In this document: piece by piece, positions 8,101-17,188 of the stretch | Numbering within the stretch: the first letter of the stretch is position 1 | Layout: each line of letters opens with the position of its first letter | NCBI GenBank assembly: GCA_018065105.1 | Contig: JAGHTX010000137.1 | Coordinates: 1-40,753, forward strand | Direction of reading: 5' to 3' | Length of the DNA: 40,753 bases | DNA from: Bacillota bacterium | GTDB lineage: Bacteria; Bacillota_I; Bacilli_A; Erysipelotrichales; Erysipelotrichaceae | The notes under the pieces: model-generated | Seen by the model: only the letters and a program-made list of their open reading frames with translations | What the model was told of the DNA's origin: nothing | The model's database searches: none | Program-made: the position numbers and the translations under genes

Positions 8101-8128
8101 AAACTAGTCGAATAACGGCTAGTTTTTT
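8041..8128 (+). repeat. 88-bp direct repeat, copy 1 (gene 3' end plus terminator)
   Basis: About 85% identical to 11138-11225 (about 13 mismatches, ungapped). Confidence 0.85.
8101..8127 (+). terminator. Intrinsic terminator of the TerD-like gene
   Basis: AAACTAGTCG aataa CGGCTAGTTTTTT. Confidence 0.75.
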
Positions 8129-8387
8129 AATATTTGTTTCGTTTCCTACCTATTTGAATGCTCTAATCTTAACAATTGAATAGCTTATGATTCTTGCTAA
8201 ATCCTTTAAAAAAGATATTCTCAAAAAAATGCTTCTTTTAGAAAGAATTTGATTGATGCTATTTTTTTATTTATACTTAACATATTAATAAAAGTTTAGT
8301 AAATAAAATGAAAATTTATTTTTCTAATATCTAATGTTTTTTCTCATAAACAATCAAATTCAAATAAGCGAATGGAGTGAATATAAA

Positions 8388-9155
8388 ATGAAGATTCCTA
8401 AATGGGTGCTTCAAGATTTGTTGAATTACATTAATAAATCAAAAAAGGAAGATACCGATACTATTATTGCGAAAACTCTGCTTTCAAAGCGTAATGAGTT
8501 GTTTGATTTGTCATTAGACCAGTTAAGCTCCTTGTGTTATGTATCACAACCCTCCATTACTCGTTTTATTCAAAAAATGGGATATAAGAGCTATAACGAA
8601 TTTAGAAATGCCATGTATATATCGTGTTATGAGATGGAAAATCTCAATCCTCGTTTAGATAATGGAAGCATAACACAGGCCAGAGATACCATCTATAATT
8701 CGATTCGAGAAGCACTTGAATGTATTAAAGAGATTGATTTAGAGAGTTTACAAAATATCATATACAAACTGCAGGAGTTTAAGACAATTTATATTTTTGG
8801 ATCTGAACTTTCTACATCGATTTCTTTTAAATTACAGGTGGGTCTGATTTCCATGGGAAAAGATGTTTATTGTATATCAGATGCGAATTATCAAAATCAA
8901 CTTTATTCTACGATGGATAAGGACTGTCTTTTGATCTGTATTTCTATGGAAGGTAGATGGTTTAAATATATTGACATTGAAGCATTTAATAAATGCAGTG
9001 CATATAAGATGTTGTGGACTGTTTTAGAGAAACATGATAGTCAAGATATTTTCGATACTGTCTATCGATTTGGCAAAATAATGGACAAAGATATTGCTTA
9101 TAATGAATTAATGTATTTTATTTTACTTGTTTATAATCTTGTCTTAGAGAAATGA
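8388..9155 (+). CDS. MurR/RpiR family transcriptional regulator
   Basis: N-terminal HTH (LSLDQLSSLCYVSQPSITRFIQKMGYKSYNEFRNAM) and C-terminal SIS-like domain (TIYIFGSELSTSISFKLQVGLISMGKDVY). ATG 8388 with ggag RBS; the ORF opens at 8334. Confidence 0.85.
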   Translation: MKIPKWVLQDLLNYINKSKKEDTDTIIAKTLLSKRNELFDLSLDQLSSLCYVSQPSITRFIQKMGYKSYNEFRNAMYISCYEMENLNPRLDNGSITQARDTIYNSIREALECIKEIDLESLQNIIYKLQEFKTIYIFGSELSTSISFKLQVGLISMGKDVYCISDANYQNQLYSTMDKDCLLICISMEGRWFKYIDIEAFNKCSAYKMLWTVLEKHDSQDIFDTVYRFGKIMDKDIAYNELMYFILLVYNLVLEK

Positions 9156-9187
9156 TTCATTTTATGAATGAGTCATTCTTTTTTTTA
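9151..9187 (+). terminator. Intrinsic terminator after rpiR-like gene
   Basis: AATGATTCAT...ATGAGTCATT followed by CTTTTTTTT. Confidence 0.75.
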
Positions 9188-9261
9188 TATCTGGATAGAA
9201 AATGAGAACCACGTTTCATAAAATATTTTTCTAAAATAAAAGAAGAAAAAGGAGGCAATTT

Positions 9262-11016
9262 ATGAACAAAAAATTAATGAGAGAGATATTAGCGGTTTGT
9301 ATGTCTGTATCACTTGTTGGTTGTAGTAAGAATAATGAAGTCGTTGAACCAGCAAAAAGCTCACTAGCTGTTGATATCGTAGAAAGTGAAGTGGATCTAG
9401 TGGCAAAGGAAGGATTTGAAAATGTATATTCTTATACATCAACAGAAGCAATCGATTATTCTAACATAGTTTATCCTAACTTTTATGTTTACGCAGGTGT
9501 AAAAAGTGAAACAGAAGCAGAAGCATTAGTCAAGGAAATGGGCTTAAAAAGTGTAGCCGATGCTTGGGCAGGATCAATCAATGTCGTATCCCCACTAAAT
9601 GGAAAAAGCTACACAGAAAAGGATGCTGACCAATTCTTAGATGTGTTAGGTTTTGCGATTAGCAATGCTAAGGTAATTGGTATTGATGAAGGTGCTACTT
9701 TTGTAAATGAATTATTAAGAGACAATCTATATGCAGTAGCTGGTGTTATGACTTATGGTGGTGAAATGAGTCAAGCTGCAGACAAAGGTATTGAAGTACC
9801 GGCTTACCTTGCTAATCCAGCAGAAAACGCAAAAAACTATTTTATTGCCGTAAATAATGCAGTAGAAACAGAAAAGAATACTTATGTGAATCCAGACAAT
9901 GCTCTAGAAAAAGTTGTTGTAGGAGATGATGAAACTATAATGGATGCTTTCAAGAATGCGTGGACTACCGTATTCTCTAAAAACTATCGTCAACATAACT
10001 CATCAACAGAATTCTATAATATCTCTGCAAGAGATGTGAAAACGGATTATGAATTAAACGCAATTGCAGATTATGAAGCTTTAGGTATCAAATATGAACC
10101 ACATTATAATGAAGCATTAAATGGTGAAGGAAAATATACATGGTTTGAATACATTCCAGAAAAAACACTAGAAGAAAAGGAAGGTACAGTTCCTCTTGTT
10201 GTAACATTACATGGTAATGGTAATGATGCAAGAATTCAGGGAGAATCCGTAGGATGGCCTGAACTTGCAAGTACAGAAGGTTTCATGGTTGTTGCACCAG
10301 AATGGCAAGAATATGTTGTACAGGGAGGCTCTACTGAACAAAACCCTAACTTCTTTGGATGCGATGGTTTACAAAATGACAAGTTAATTGAATGGATCGA
10401 AATGCTTAAAGTTAAGTATCCTCAAATTGATGCAAGCCGAATCTATGTGACAGGTTTATCCGCAGGTGCTAGTGCTAGTACATTATATGGTGTGAAATAT
10501 TCTAATGTTTTTGCGGCCGTTGGTGCTGTATCCGGTCCTGGTGTTGATAAAGAAGAATTAGCTAAGATTGTGAAAACATATGGTGGTGGAGAAGTGCCTT
10601 ATTTATATATCTGTGGTGATCATGACTTCTTTGGTATGTTACCAGTGGACGGTTCAAGTACATTCTCAATGCCAATCGATCCAGAACATGGAGTATACAT
10701 TCAACATGTAGATCCTAATGTATCGATGTTTGAATTTATTCAAGCTTATCAAAAAGTAAATGGATTACCTGTTTCCAAAAAATATGATTTAAGTTTGAAT
10801 GAATATTACGGTGTTGCTCTAGATAATCAAACTTGGACAAAATTAGGTGATAAAGACATGTTGGAAGGAACATTATCTAACGATAATGGAGTAATTATGA
10901 AACTTGCTGCCGTAAAGAATCAAGCACACTGGAACAACAAAAATGAAGCCAAATATATTTATGACTTCTTTAAACAATATTCAAGAAATGATGACGGTTC
11001 TTTAAATAGACAATAA
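9262..11016 (+). CDS. Lipoprotein with C-terminal alpha/beta hydrolase (PHB-depolymerase/esterase-like) domain
   Basis: Lipobox SLVGC; PLVVTLHGNGNDARIQGESVGW, nucleophile elbow GLSAG (SRIYVTGLSAGASAS), late GDHDFF and NQAHW motifs; RBS aaaggaggc. Confidence 0.85.
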   Translation: MNKKLMREILAVCMSVSLVGCSKNNEVVEPAKSSLAVDIVESEVDLVAKEGFENVYSYTSTEAIDYSNIVYPNFYVYAGVKSETEAEALVKEMGLKSVADAWAGSINVVSPLNGKSYTEKDADQFLDVLGFAISNAKVIGIDEGATFVNELLRDNLYAVAGVMTYGGEMSQAADKGIEVPAYLANPAENAKNYFIAVNNAVETEKNTYVNPDNALEKVVVGDDETIMDAFKNAWTTVFSKNYRQHNSSTEFYNISARDVKTDYELNAIADYEALGIKYEPHYNEALNGEGKYTWFEYIPEKTLEEKEGTVPLVVTLHGNGNDARIQGESVGWPELASTEGFMVVAPEWQEYVVQGGSTEQNPNFFGCDGLQNDKLIEWIEMLKVKYPQIDASRIYVTGLSAGASASTLYGVKYSNVFAAVGAVSGPGVDKEELAKIVKTYGGGEVPYLYICGDHDFFGMLPVDGSSTFSMPIDPEHGVYIQHVDPNVSMFEFIQAYQKVNGLPVSKKYDLSLNEYYGVALDNQTWTKLGDKDMLEGTLSNDNGVIMKLAAVKNQAHWNNKNEAKYIYDFFKQYSRNDDGSLNRQ

Positions 11017-11061
11017 TCCCCTATAAACCATTGGAATTTCCCCATTCCATTAACACTGATA

Positions 11062-11100
11062 AATAAAGTGATCACATTTAATAATGTGGTCATTTTATTA
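11062..11100 (+). terminator. Hairpin terminator after hydrolase gene
   Basis: AATAAAGTGATCACAT...ATGTGGTCATTTTATT. Confidence 0.6.
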
Positions 11101-11137
11101 TAAATCCTGATACCGGTTCTATTCACAACTAACATCC

Positions 11138-11225
11138 AAAGCAATCGAAGCGAATGAACTTTCAATGATTGATCAAAACTTCTAGTTATAAAACTAAAAA
11201 CTAGTCGAAAATCGACTAGTTTTTC
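11138..11225 (+). repeat. 88-bp direct repeat, copy 2: remnant of TerD-like gene 3' end plus terminator
   Basis: aaagcaatcgaagcgaatgaactttcaatgattgatcaaaacttctag encodes KAIEANELSMIDQNF*, matching KAIEENELSMIDQNFWLRN of the 7381-8100 ORF, followed by the AAACTAGTCGAaaaTCGACTAGTTTTT hairpin. Confidence 0.85.
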
Positions 11226-12598
11226 TTATAGTTATCAGCTAATAAAGGTTCATACGTTCCTTCATCACGAATACTGAATTCCATTTGAATTTTGTGAAGT
11301 ACCTTTGGTTTTGTCAAAAGGTCATAGGCTGTACCGGCAATAACTTTAGCCGCATATAAAGCCCCTTTTTCTCCAATAGTAGCCCCTGCACTGGATGAAG
11401 CCTGCCAAGTGTGTGGCGAACATCCGATTGGCCAGCAAGCAGTTGTAAATAAACCAGTTGGAATAATATAACTGACATCCCCTGTATCGCTGGAAGCGTT
11501 CATAAATGCCTTGGTCCAAAGATTTCTTTCTCCAACGCCCATAAACATACTCGCTTCACTTTGTTCGTATAAAGATTGTGAACGAGATACAATACCTGGA
11601 TCTACGCTTTCTTGAAGGGCTTTGGCAAATTCCAGTTCTTCTTCGGTATATTTTGGTGCATCGGCTTCAATTAAGTTAGCATAGCTTAAATCGGCAAACG
11701 CATTGTTTTCTTTGAATTCGCAACAACCAAATCCATCTTCTACCGTAAAGTTTGTTTCGGTCATGATGGTTGCCCCTTGTGCACAAAGTTTTACACGTCT
11801 GGCTGCATCCATCACATCTCCAATGTGCGGAGCACGTACATAGTACCAAGAGCTGGCTTTGTCAGGAACGATGTTTGGGGCAAATCCTCCACTATCGGTT
11901 GTGTAGTGAATTCGTGTTTTATCTACCACGTGTTCACGCAAGTAGTTTACCCCAACGTTCATAATTTCCACAGCATCTAGAGCACTGCGTCCTCTTTCTG
12001 GAGCAAAAGCTGCATGGCTTGATTTCCCAGTAAAGAAAAATTTCATGGAAGTATTGGCTAGATATGCTGCATCGTGAGCCATATTTGCGTCCATTGGATG
12101 CCAACTTAATGCTGCATTGCAACCTTCAAACAATCCTTCGGCAATCATCTTGACTTTTCCCATTAATAGTTCTTCTTCTGGACATCCATAAAAACGAACC
12201 GTTCCTGGTACATTGTATTGTTCTATATAGCGTTTAATGGCAATGGCAGCAATGGCAGCGGCCGATCCTAATAAGTTGTGTCCGCAACCATGTCCTGGTC
12301 CACCTTTTACGATACATTTTTGGCTGGTTCCTACTTCTTGGGAAAGCCCTGGTAATGCATCGTATTCCCCTAATACCGCAATAACTGGATTTCCGGATCC
12401 ATATTCTGCATAGAAGGCAGTGGATAAAGTTTTACTATTGATAATCTTGAATCCCTCATTTGTCATCAATTCACGATAATAAATAGCCGATTCAATTTCC
12501 TGTCCACTTAATTCTGGATTGGACCAAATATGACGAGATACATTTTGAAGCAAGGCTTCCAACCCTTGGACCTCATCATATATTTTTTGTTTAATCAT
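11216..12598 (-). CDS. M20 family amidohydrolase (AbgB-like)
   Basis: VLGEYDALPGLSQE..., GGPGHGCGHNLLGSAAAIAA, GCPEEELLMGKVKM, ALSWHPMDAN, SSHAAFAPERGRSALDAVE typical of aminobenzoyl-glutamate-utilization-type M20 enzymes. Confidence 0.9.
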   Translation of the reverse strand: MIKQKIYDEVQGLEALLQNVSRHIWSNPELSGQEIESAIYYRELMTNEGFKIINSKTLSTAFYAEYGSGNPVIAVLGEYDALPGLSQEVGTSQKCIVKGGPGHGCGHNLLGSAAAIAAIAIKRYIEQYNVPGTVRFYGCPEEELLMGKVKMIAEGLFEGCNAALSWHPMDANMAHDAAYLANTSMKFFFTGKSSHAAFAPERGRSALDAVEIMNVGVNYLREHVVDKTRIHYTTDSGGFAPNIVPDKASSWYYVRAPHIGDVMDAARRVKLCAQGATIMTETNFTVEDGFGCCEFKENNAFADLSYANLIEADAPKYTEEELEFAKALQESVDPGIVSRSQSLYEQSEASMFMGVGERNLWTKAFMNASSDTGDVSYIIPTGLFTTACWPIGCSPHTWQASSSAGATIGEKGALYAAKVIAGTAYDLLTKPKVLHKIQMEFSIRDEGTYEPLLADNYKKN

Positions 12599-12599
12599 A

Positions 12600-13286
12600 T
12601 TAGTTCTTCTTTCCGTAAGTCACGAATGCGACTACGATTGATAAGAATACACTTGTTAAGATTCCTAAATAGTTGTTAGCTCCTGGTAAGAAGCTGAATA
12701 CACCTAAGTTCAATCCCACATTGATCAAGAAGGCAAATACTAAGATCCCTACAGTGTGAAGTTTTTTATTCATTCCAAATTGAACCAATAAAGCACCGAA
12801 TAAAGCTGGTAATAAATATCCTAATGCTGAAGTAATGGATTCTGGCAACATAGCTAAGATAGAGCTTCCTAAGATTACCCCGATTGTTAATACAGAAATG
12901 TTGATGACAATCGAAACAGCCATACCGATAGTTGCGATAATAGAACCTTGTTCAGACCCTGGTTCTACATCGGCAGCAACTTGTGCCATACTTGCACAAG
13001 GAACACGCATGTTTGAAATATTTCCAGATAAGAAGGCCATATATGTTCCAATTGGTCCTAATACAGAGAAATAAGAAATTGGTTCTACAAACCATAAAAC
13101 ACCAAAAGAACTAGCTCCCGCAATAAAAGCCGTTAATAGAGCTGCTGGTTTTGGTAAGATTCCATAGACAACAGCTAATACAAGAGCTGGTAAGAAAGCA
13201 ATCAATACACCTAAGAATCCAGTAATACGCCCGATTTTGTGCATTTGAGGCATATATTCTTTATCGAAAAAATCTTTTTTATTCAT
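12600..13286 (-). CDS. Multi-pass membrane protein, partner of the DUF5058-like protein
   Basis: 228-aa hydrophobic ORF, tightly packed between the DUF5058-like and M20 genes. Confidence 0.75.
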   Translation of the reverse strand: MNKKDFFDKEYMPQMHKIGRITGFLGVLIAFLPALVLAVVYGILPKPAALLTAFIAGASSFGVLWFVEPISYFSVLGPIGTYMAFLSGNISNMRVPCASMAQVAADVEPGSEQGSIIATIGMAVSIVINISVLTIGVILGSSILAMLPESITSALGYLLPALFGALLVQFGMNKKLHTVGILVFAFLINVGLNLGVFSFLPGANNYLGILTSVFLSIVVAFVTYGKKN

Positions 13287-13298
13287 CTTGTTTCCCTC

Positions 13299-14018
13299 CT
13301 ACAATACAGCTGTAATAATCATTGCCAATAAAATCGCAATGGTTAAGTTCCATTCTTTTAAAGCTTTGACTTTACTAGAGATCTTCATCATCACAAACAT
13401 AATGACTCCTCCTAGTACACAAGCTAAAGCGTGTTTACTAAACACAAAAGACATTGTGGAGAAATCTACAACTTTTACTAAGTGTTGAGCTGACATCGCA
13501 GCGAAAACCCCGATAACCGCAGCAGTAGAAATACTGATTAATTTTTTCGCATCCCCACCAGATAATTTTGTTTGGATCTTATCCATACGGCTCGCAGAAA
13601 TTGTCGCAAAAATTACCCATCCAATAGAGCACAATACCATTGTCCAAACTGCCATAGCTAAAGCTTCTGGAGTTAATACATCGGTACCTAATGTTACACC
13701 CACAACATTCGTACCAATTCCTGCCGCAATGGCTTCAAACATAACCGAACCGATCATGGATAAACGCATCCAGGCAACTGGTCCTCCTACAGTAACTAAT
13801 AAAGACAACATCCCACTCAAAATAACAACACTAGGTCCGATTGATGTAATCGCACTACTTTTGATGGCTTTGTTTAATTGATCCTTTGTAAGACCTACTT
13901 TATCTCCGGCCTTATACGCTTTCATCGCAAATAATACAGCTTGAACCACAACCAAAGCTACCGCAATCCCACAGGCAATCCACATTGGAAAGCTGTTCGC
14001 AATCTTCATTGCATCCAT
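13299..14018 (-). CDS. DUF5058-like family membrane protein
   Basis: MDAMKIANSFPMWIACGIAVALVVVQAVLFAMKAYKAGD... recognised as DUF5058-like. ATG at 14018 with AGGAGG RBS; the listed ORF start at 14063 lies in the riboswitch terminator. Confidence 0.75.
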   Translation of the reverse strand: MDAMKIANSFPMWIACGIAVALVVVQAVLFAMKAYKAGDKVGLTKDQLNKAIKSSAITSIGPSVVILSGMLSLLVTVGGPVAWMRLSMIGSVMFEAIAAGIGTNVVGVTLGTDVLTPEALAMAVWTMVLCSIGWVIFATISASRMDKIQTKLSGGDAKKLISISTAAVIGVFAAMSAQHLVKVVDFSTMSFVFSKHALACVLGGVIMFVMMKISSKVKALKEWNLTIAILLAMIITAVL

Positions 14019-14041
14019 AATTTTTCCTCCTCTTTGTTCTA

Positions 14042-14076
14042 AAAAAGAAAAACGTGAACCCACTTGGGACCACGCA
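14042..14076 (-). terminator. Riboswitch expression-platform terminator
   Basis: Minus strand CGTGgtCCCaagtGGGttCACGTTTTTCTTTTTT between aptamer and start codon. Confidence 0.7.
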
Positions 14077-14095
14077 CATTAAACAAATATACTTT

Positions 14096-14174
14096 GCCTC
14101 TGTCCTTTTGCCTGAGAGTTTGTGAACGCCTTTGTTCTTGCCCCTTCGGCCCCCAAATGGATGTCTCCAGAGTG
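14096..14174 (-). ncRNA. Glycine riboswitch (single recognisable aptamer)
   Basis: Minus strand: CACTCTGGAGACATCCATTTGGGGGCCGAAGGGGCAAGAACAAAGGCGTTCACAAACTCTCAGGCAAAAGGACAGAGGC. Has glycine aptamer signatures GGAGA, CCGAAGGGGCAA and CTCAGGCAAAAGGACAGAGG; P1 CTCTG/CAGAG pairs. Confidence 0.92.
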
Positions 14175-14286
14175 CGATCCATCTTCTGTTTTGATCCAAA
14201 AGACTTCCAATCGCAATTCTTTCATTTCTTTTCTCCAATGAAAATATTTTATCAGTATTCTTTCATTCTTTTCAATAATTTTCTTA

Positions 14287-15093
14287 CTAAATTTCGACTT
14301 CAATCAAAACCCCATAGTGATCGGATACTTGTTGTCCGTTTTTGCCGTCCAAAACAATCCGACTGGATAAAACCGGTACGTCCTGATTCACAAAGATATA
14401 ATCTATACGCATGGATTGAATATCCGAACTTTTCCAGCCCACAATATTCCCTTTGGCACTGTCCTTTCCTATCTTTTCTCTGGCAAGTACATAGGTATCT
14501 TTCCATGCACTTTGAAGGATGGTCTGATAACTTTGATCGGGTATAAAATCGGGTGCATTAAAATCGCCCCCTAAAAAGACATAGCCTTCTTTTTGTTGAA
14601 GTCGCTCATGCAAGGCTTTCCATTGACCAAGAAAAGGATCTTCTTCATCGGCCCACCATCCCATATGGGTTGTATAGAACCATCCATCTCCATTTCGTAT
14701 CCCTAGACTGGCTCGTTTTCGCCAGTTGATAAAGGCCTGGGCTTTGGAAATCACAAAATCTTCCACTTCCAGAATGGGCTTCTTACTAAAGATTGCTACC
14801 CCTTCTTCAAATCTTCCAAACCCCAGTTTAATAGGGATCCAGGTCCAATCATAGTATTCTTCTAAAGCCATGAGTTCATTGCTGAGTGATAAAGCGTAAT
14901 TATCCGATTTTAAATTCTCTTCTCCTGTATAATACGCGTTACTTCTGACTTCAGATTTAAAAATTGTCTGGCAGACTTCCTGAAGAAAAACAACATCTAT
15001 CTTGTTTTCTTGGATAAACTTGGCAGTTTGTTTCGTTTTTAGTAGTTGATTCTTTTCGGATAAAGAATGTGCATTTAATGTCAAAATTTTCAT
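14287..15093 (-). CDS. Endonuclease/exonuclease/phosphatase family protein
   Basis: MKILTLNAHSL...DVVFLQEV, FLGGDFNAPD, MRIDYIFV, VSDHYGVLIEVEI are EEP motifs. Confidence 0.9.
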   Translation of the reverse strand: MKILTLNAHSLSEKNQLLKTKQTAKFIQENKIDVVFLQEVCQTIFKSEVRSNAYYTGEENLKSDNYALSLSNELMALEEYYDWTWIPIKLGFGRFEEGVAIFSKKPILEVEDFVISKAQAFINWRKRASLGIRNGDGWFYTTHMGWWADEEDPFLGQWKALHERLQQKEGYVFLGGDFNAPDFIPDQSYQTILQSAWKDTYVLAREKIGKDSAKGNIVGWKSSDIQSMRIDYIFVNQDVPVLSSRIVLDGKNGQQVSDHYGVLIEVEI

Positions 15094-15130
15094 ACCTTGA
15101 TTCTATCAAGAAATGTGATAAAATACACAC

Positions 15131-15619
15131 ATGAAAATTATTATTACAAGCGATTCACACGGAAGAAATAGTATATTGGATTTAATTCCTTATTACCATG
15201 AAGATGCGCAGTATTTCATTTTTTGCGGAGATTTACATGGAGACCCAAGTTATTATGAAAAGTGGACCATGGTAGAAGGAAACTGTGACTATTTTGAAGA
15301 TGTGCCACAGGCACTTAAAATTGATTTAGAAAACGGACATAAAATATTAGTATTGCATTCGCATCAGGCTCCAGGTTGGCCAAAGGAGGCTAGAAAGCTA
15401 CAATTAAAAATATGGGCCAAGGAAGAAGGTTGCGATATCGTATGTTACGGACACACACATGTCAGTGATATCGACACGATCGATGATGTATTATTGATCA
15501 ATCCTGGTTCTTTATCTCGTCCTCGTGATGGAAAAGAATGCAGCTATTGTGTTTTAACCATCGATGAAGATAATCAGCTTCATCCTGAACTCATTTTTGA
15601 ATCCGATTGGACATTCTAA
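15131..15619 (+). CDS. YfcE/MJ0936-type metallophosphoesterase
   Basis: IITSDSHG, FCGDLHGD, VEGNCDYF, CYGHTHVSDID, LINPGSLSRPR. Confidence 0.9.
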   Translation: MKIIITSDSHGRNSILDLIPYYHEDAQYFIFCGDLHGDPSYYEKWTMVEGNCDYFEDVPQALKIDLENGHKILVLHSHQAPGWPKEARKLQLKIWAKEEGCDIVCYGHTHVSDIDTIDDVLLINPGSLSRPRDGKECSYCVLTIDEDNQLHPELIFESDWTF

Positions 15620-15645
15620 GGTGTACAAAAGTACATCTTTTTTTA
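15619..15645 (+). terminator. Intrinsic terminator
   Basis: AGGTGTACaaaaGTACATCTTTTTTT. Confidence 0.7.
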
Positions 15646-15696
15646 TGGATATCTAAACAACAATGGTGATAAAATTTATACAAGGAAGTGATTTTT

Positions 15697-17187
15697 ATGA
15701 TTCGATTAGGATTAAAGATGATGTGGAGAGATAAAAAATCTTCATTATTCTATTTATTAGCCATGTTTATTGGAATCCTGGTAACTTTTACTTTTACAAC
15801 CATTGCCACAGACCGTACGGTAACCAATACTTTGAGTGAACTCATTTCGGGAGCGAACAGTCGTGTGCCTATGAATGAATACTTAGCCCTTATTGTCGTA
15901 TCTTTCTGCTGCATCCTGGTATTCTATGTCAACAATTACTTTATTCTTTCAAAACAGGATGAGATTGCTGGACTTTTAACCTATGGAGCCACGACGTATA
16001 AGGTTGTCATCTATTTCTTAACCCAGACCGCATTTCTATTCTTTATTGCCAGTATTCCCGCTTTTATTCTGGGATATGTAAGTTTAGATTTTATCTATCA
16101 GTGGATTGATTCCATTCTAGGAACCAGCAATCATACCCTTACCTTCCAAAGTTTTGCGTTTACTATTATTTTATGTATGACTATCTATATGTATTTGATT
16201 CTATATATTGTCCTTCATGTCAGTAAGCTGGAAGTCAAAGATATCTTATACGGAGAAAGAAAGTCGGAAAACACAAAGCCAAATAAATTCCTATTAATGA
16301 TTCAAGGTTTATTAAAAGGAGAAGATGAAAAAGGAAATAAGGTCAATCGAAATCCTTTTGATTTTGAAATGGCCGACAGCTTAAAAGATAAAAACTTAGT
16401 GTATCGTCCAGACCAGGGACCTCAATTTGAGGAATTCATGAAATTAAACGAAGCCGAAAAAGCAGCACGAGAAAAAAAGCCAAAAGAAAAGAAAGTATCT
16501 TTAGGATCTTCCATTAAAATCTACAGTGCTCTATTTATTGCCGGTGTTGTACTGATCCCTTTTATGAAGAGTGATAACTCCATGATGCTGGCATTTATCT
16601 TAGCCTTTGTAGGAATCTATGGCTTGGTTCGTAGAGGCATATTGGCTCTTATCAAATATTTAAAAGAAAAGAACATGTATACCGATCGTTTCTCTATGGT
16701 CTATTTATCCAACTTAAAAAATACCATCAATCGTTCGAAGATCATTATGATTCTATTGATTCTATCGGTCAGTGTGGTGTTCTTCCTATGTTTGAAATAT
16801 CGCAATAACGTGCATGAAATGGTTATTTGTGTTATTGGATATTTAGTGACCGTGATTTTATTGAGTGTATGTATCATGTTCTTTGAATTGATTGAATCCA
16901 AACAAAGAGCCCTAGTGTATTCCAATATGTGGAAAGTTGGATATACTCGTAAAGAACTCGTTACCATTATGCGAAAAGAAATGATTCTATATTATGCATC
17001 CTTCTTTGTATTACCAACGATTCTTTGCGCTGCCTTATCCTTACGCTTTATTCTAATCGATACCACTTATATCTCTATGTGTATAGGATTGATCTTATAC
17101 TATCTGGCAGTTCTTGTTGTGACTGGATGTATTGCTTATGTGATTTATCGACAAACCATCTTAAGCGCGATTGTGGAGGAAAGATAA
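15697..17187 (+). CDS. FtsX-type ABC transporter permease
   Basis: MIRLGLKMMWRDKKSSLFYLLAMFIGILVTFTF..., FtsX-like multi-TM protein upstream of an ABC ATPase. ATG 15697 preferred (gaagtg RBS). Confidence 0.85.
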   Translation: MIRLGLKMMWRDKKSSLFYLLAMFIGILVTFTFTTIATDRTVTNTLSELISGANSRVPMNEYLALIVVSFCCILVFYVNNYFILSKQDEIAGLLTYGATTYKVVIYFLTQTAFLFFIASIPAFILGYVSLDFIYQWIDSILGTSNHTLTFQSFAFTIILCMTIYMYLILYIVLHVSKLEVKDILYGERKSENTKPNKFLLMIQGLLKGEDEKGNKVNRNPFDFEMADSLKDKNLVYRPDQGPQFEEFMKLNEAEKAAREKKPKEKKVSLGSSIKIYSALFIAGVVLIPFMKSDNSMMLAFILAFVGIYGLVRRGILALIKYLKEKNMYTDRFSMVYLSNLKNTINRSKIIMILLILSVSVVFFLCLKYRNNVHEMVICVIGYLVTVILLSVCIMFFELIESKQRALVYSNMWKVGYTRKELVTIMRKEMILYYASFFVLPTILCAALSLRFILIDTTYISMCIGLILYYLAVLVVTGCIAYVIYRQTILSAIVEER

Positions 17188-17188
17188 T

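Noticed and set aside
13912-14238. 108-aa minus-strand ORF
   Set aside because: Runs through the riboswitch aptamer and overlaps the DUF5058-like gene in another frame.
14064-14546. 160-aa plus-strand ORF
   Set aside because: Lies antisense to the glycine riboswitch and the EEP phosphatase gene; composition not protein-like.
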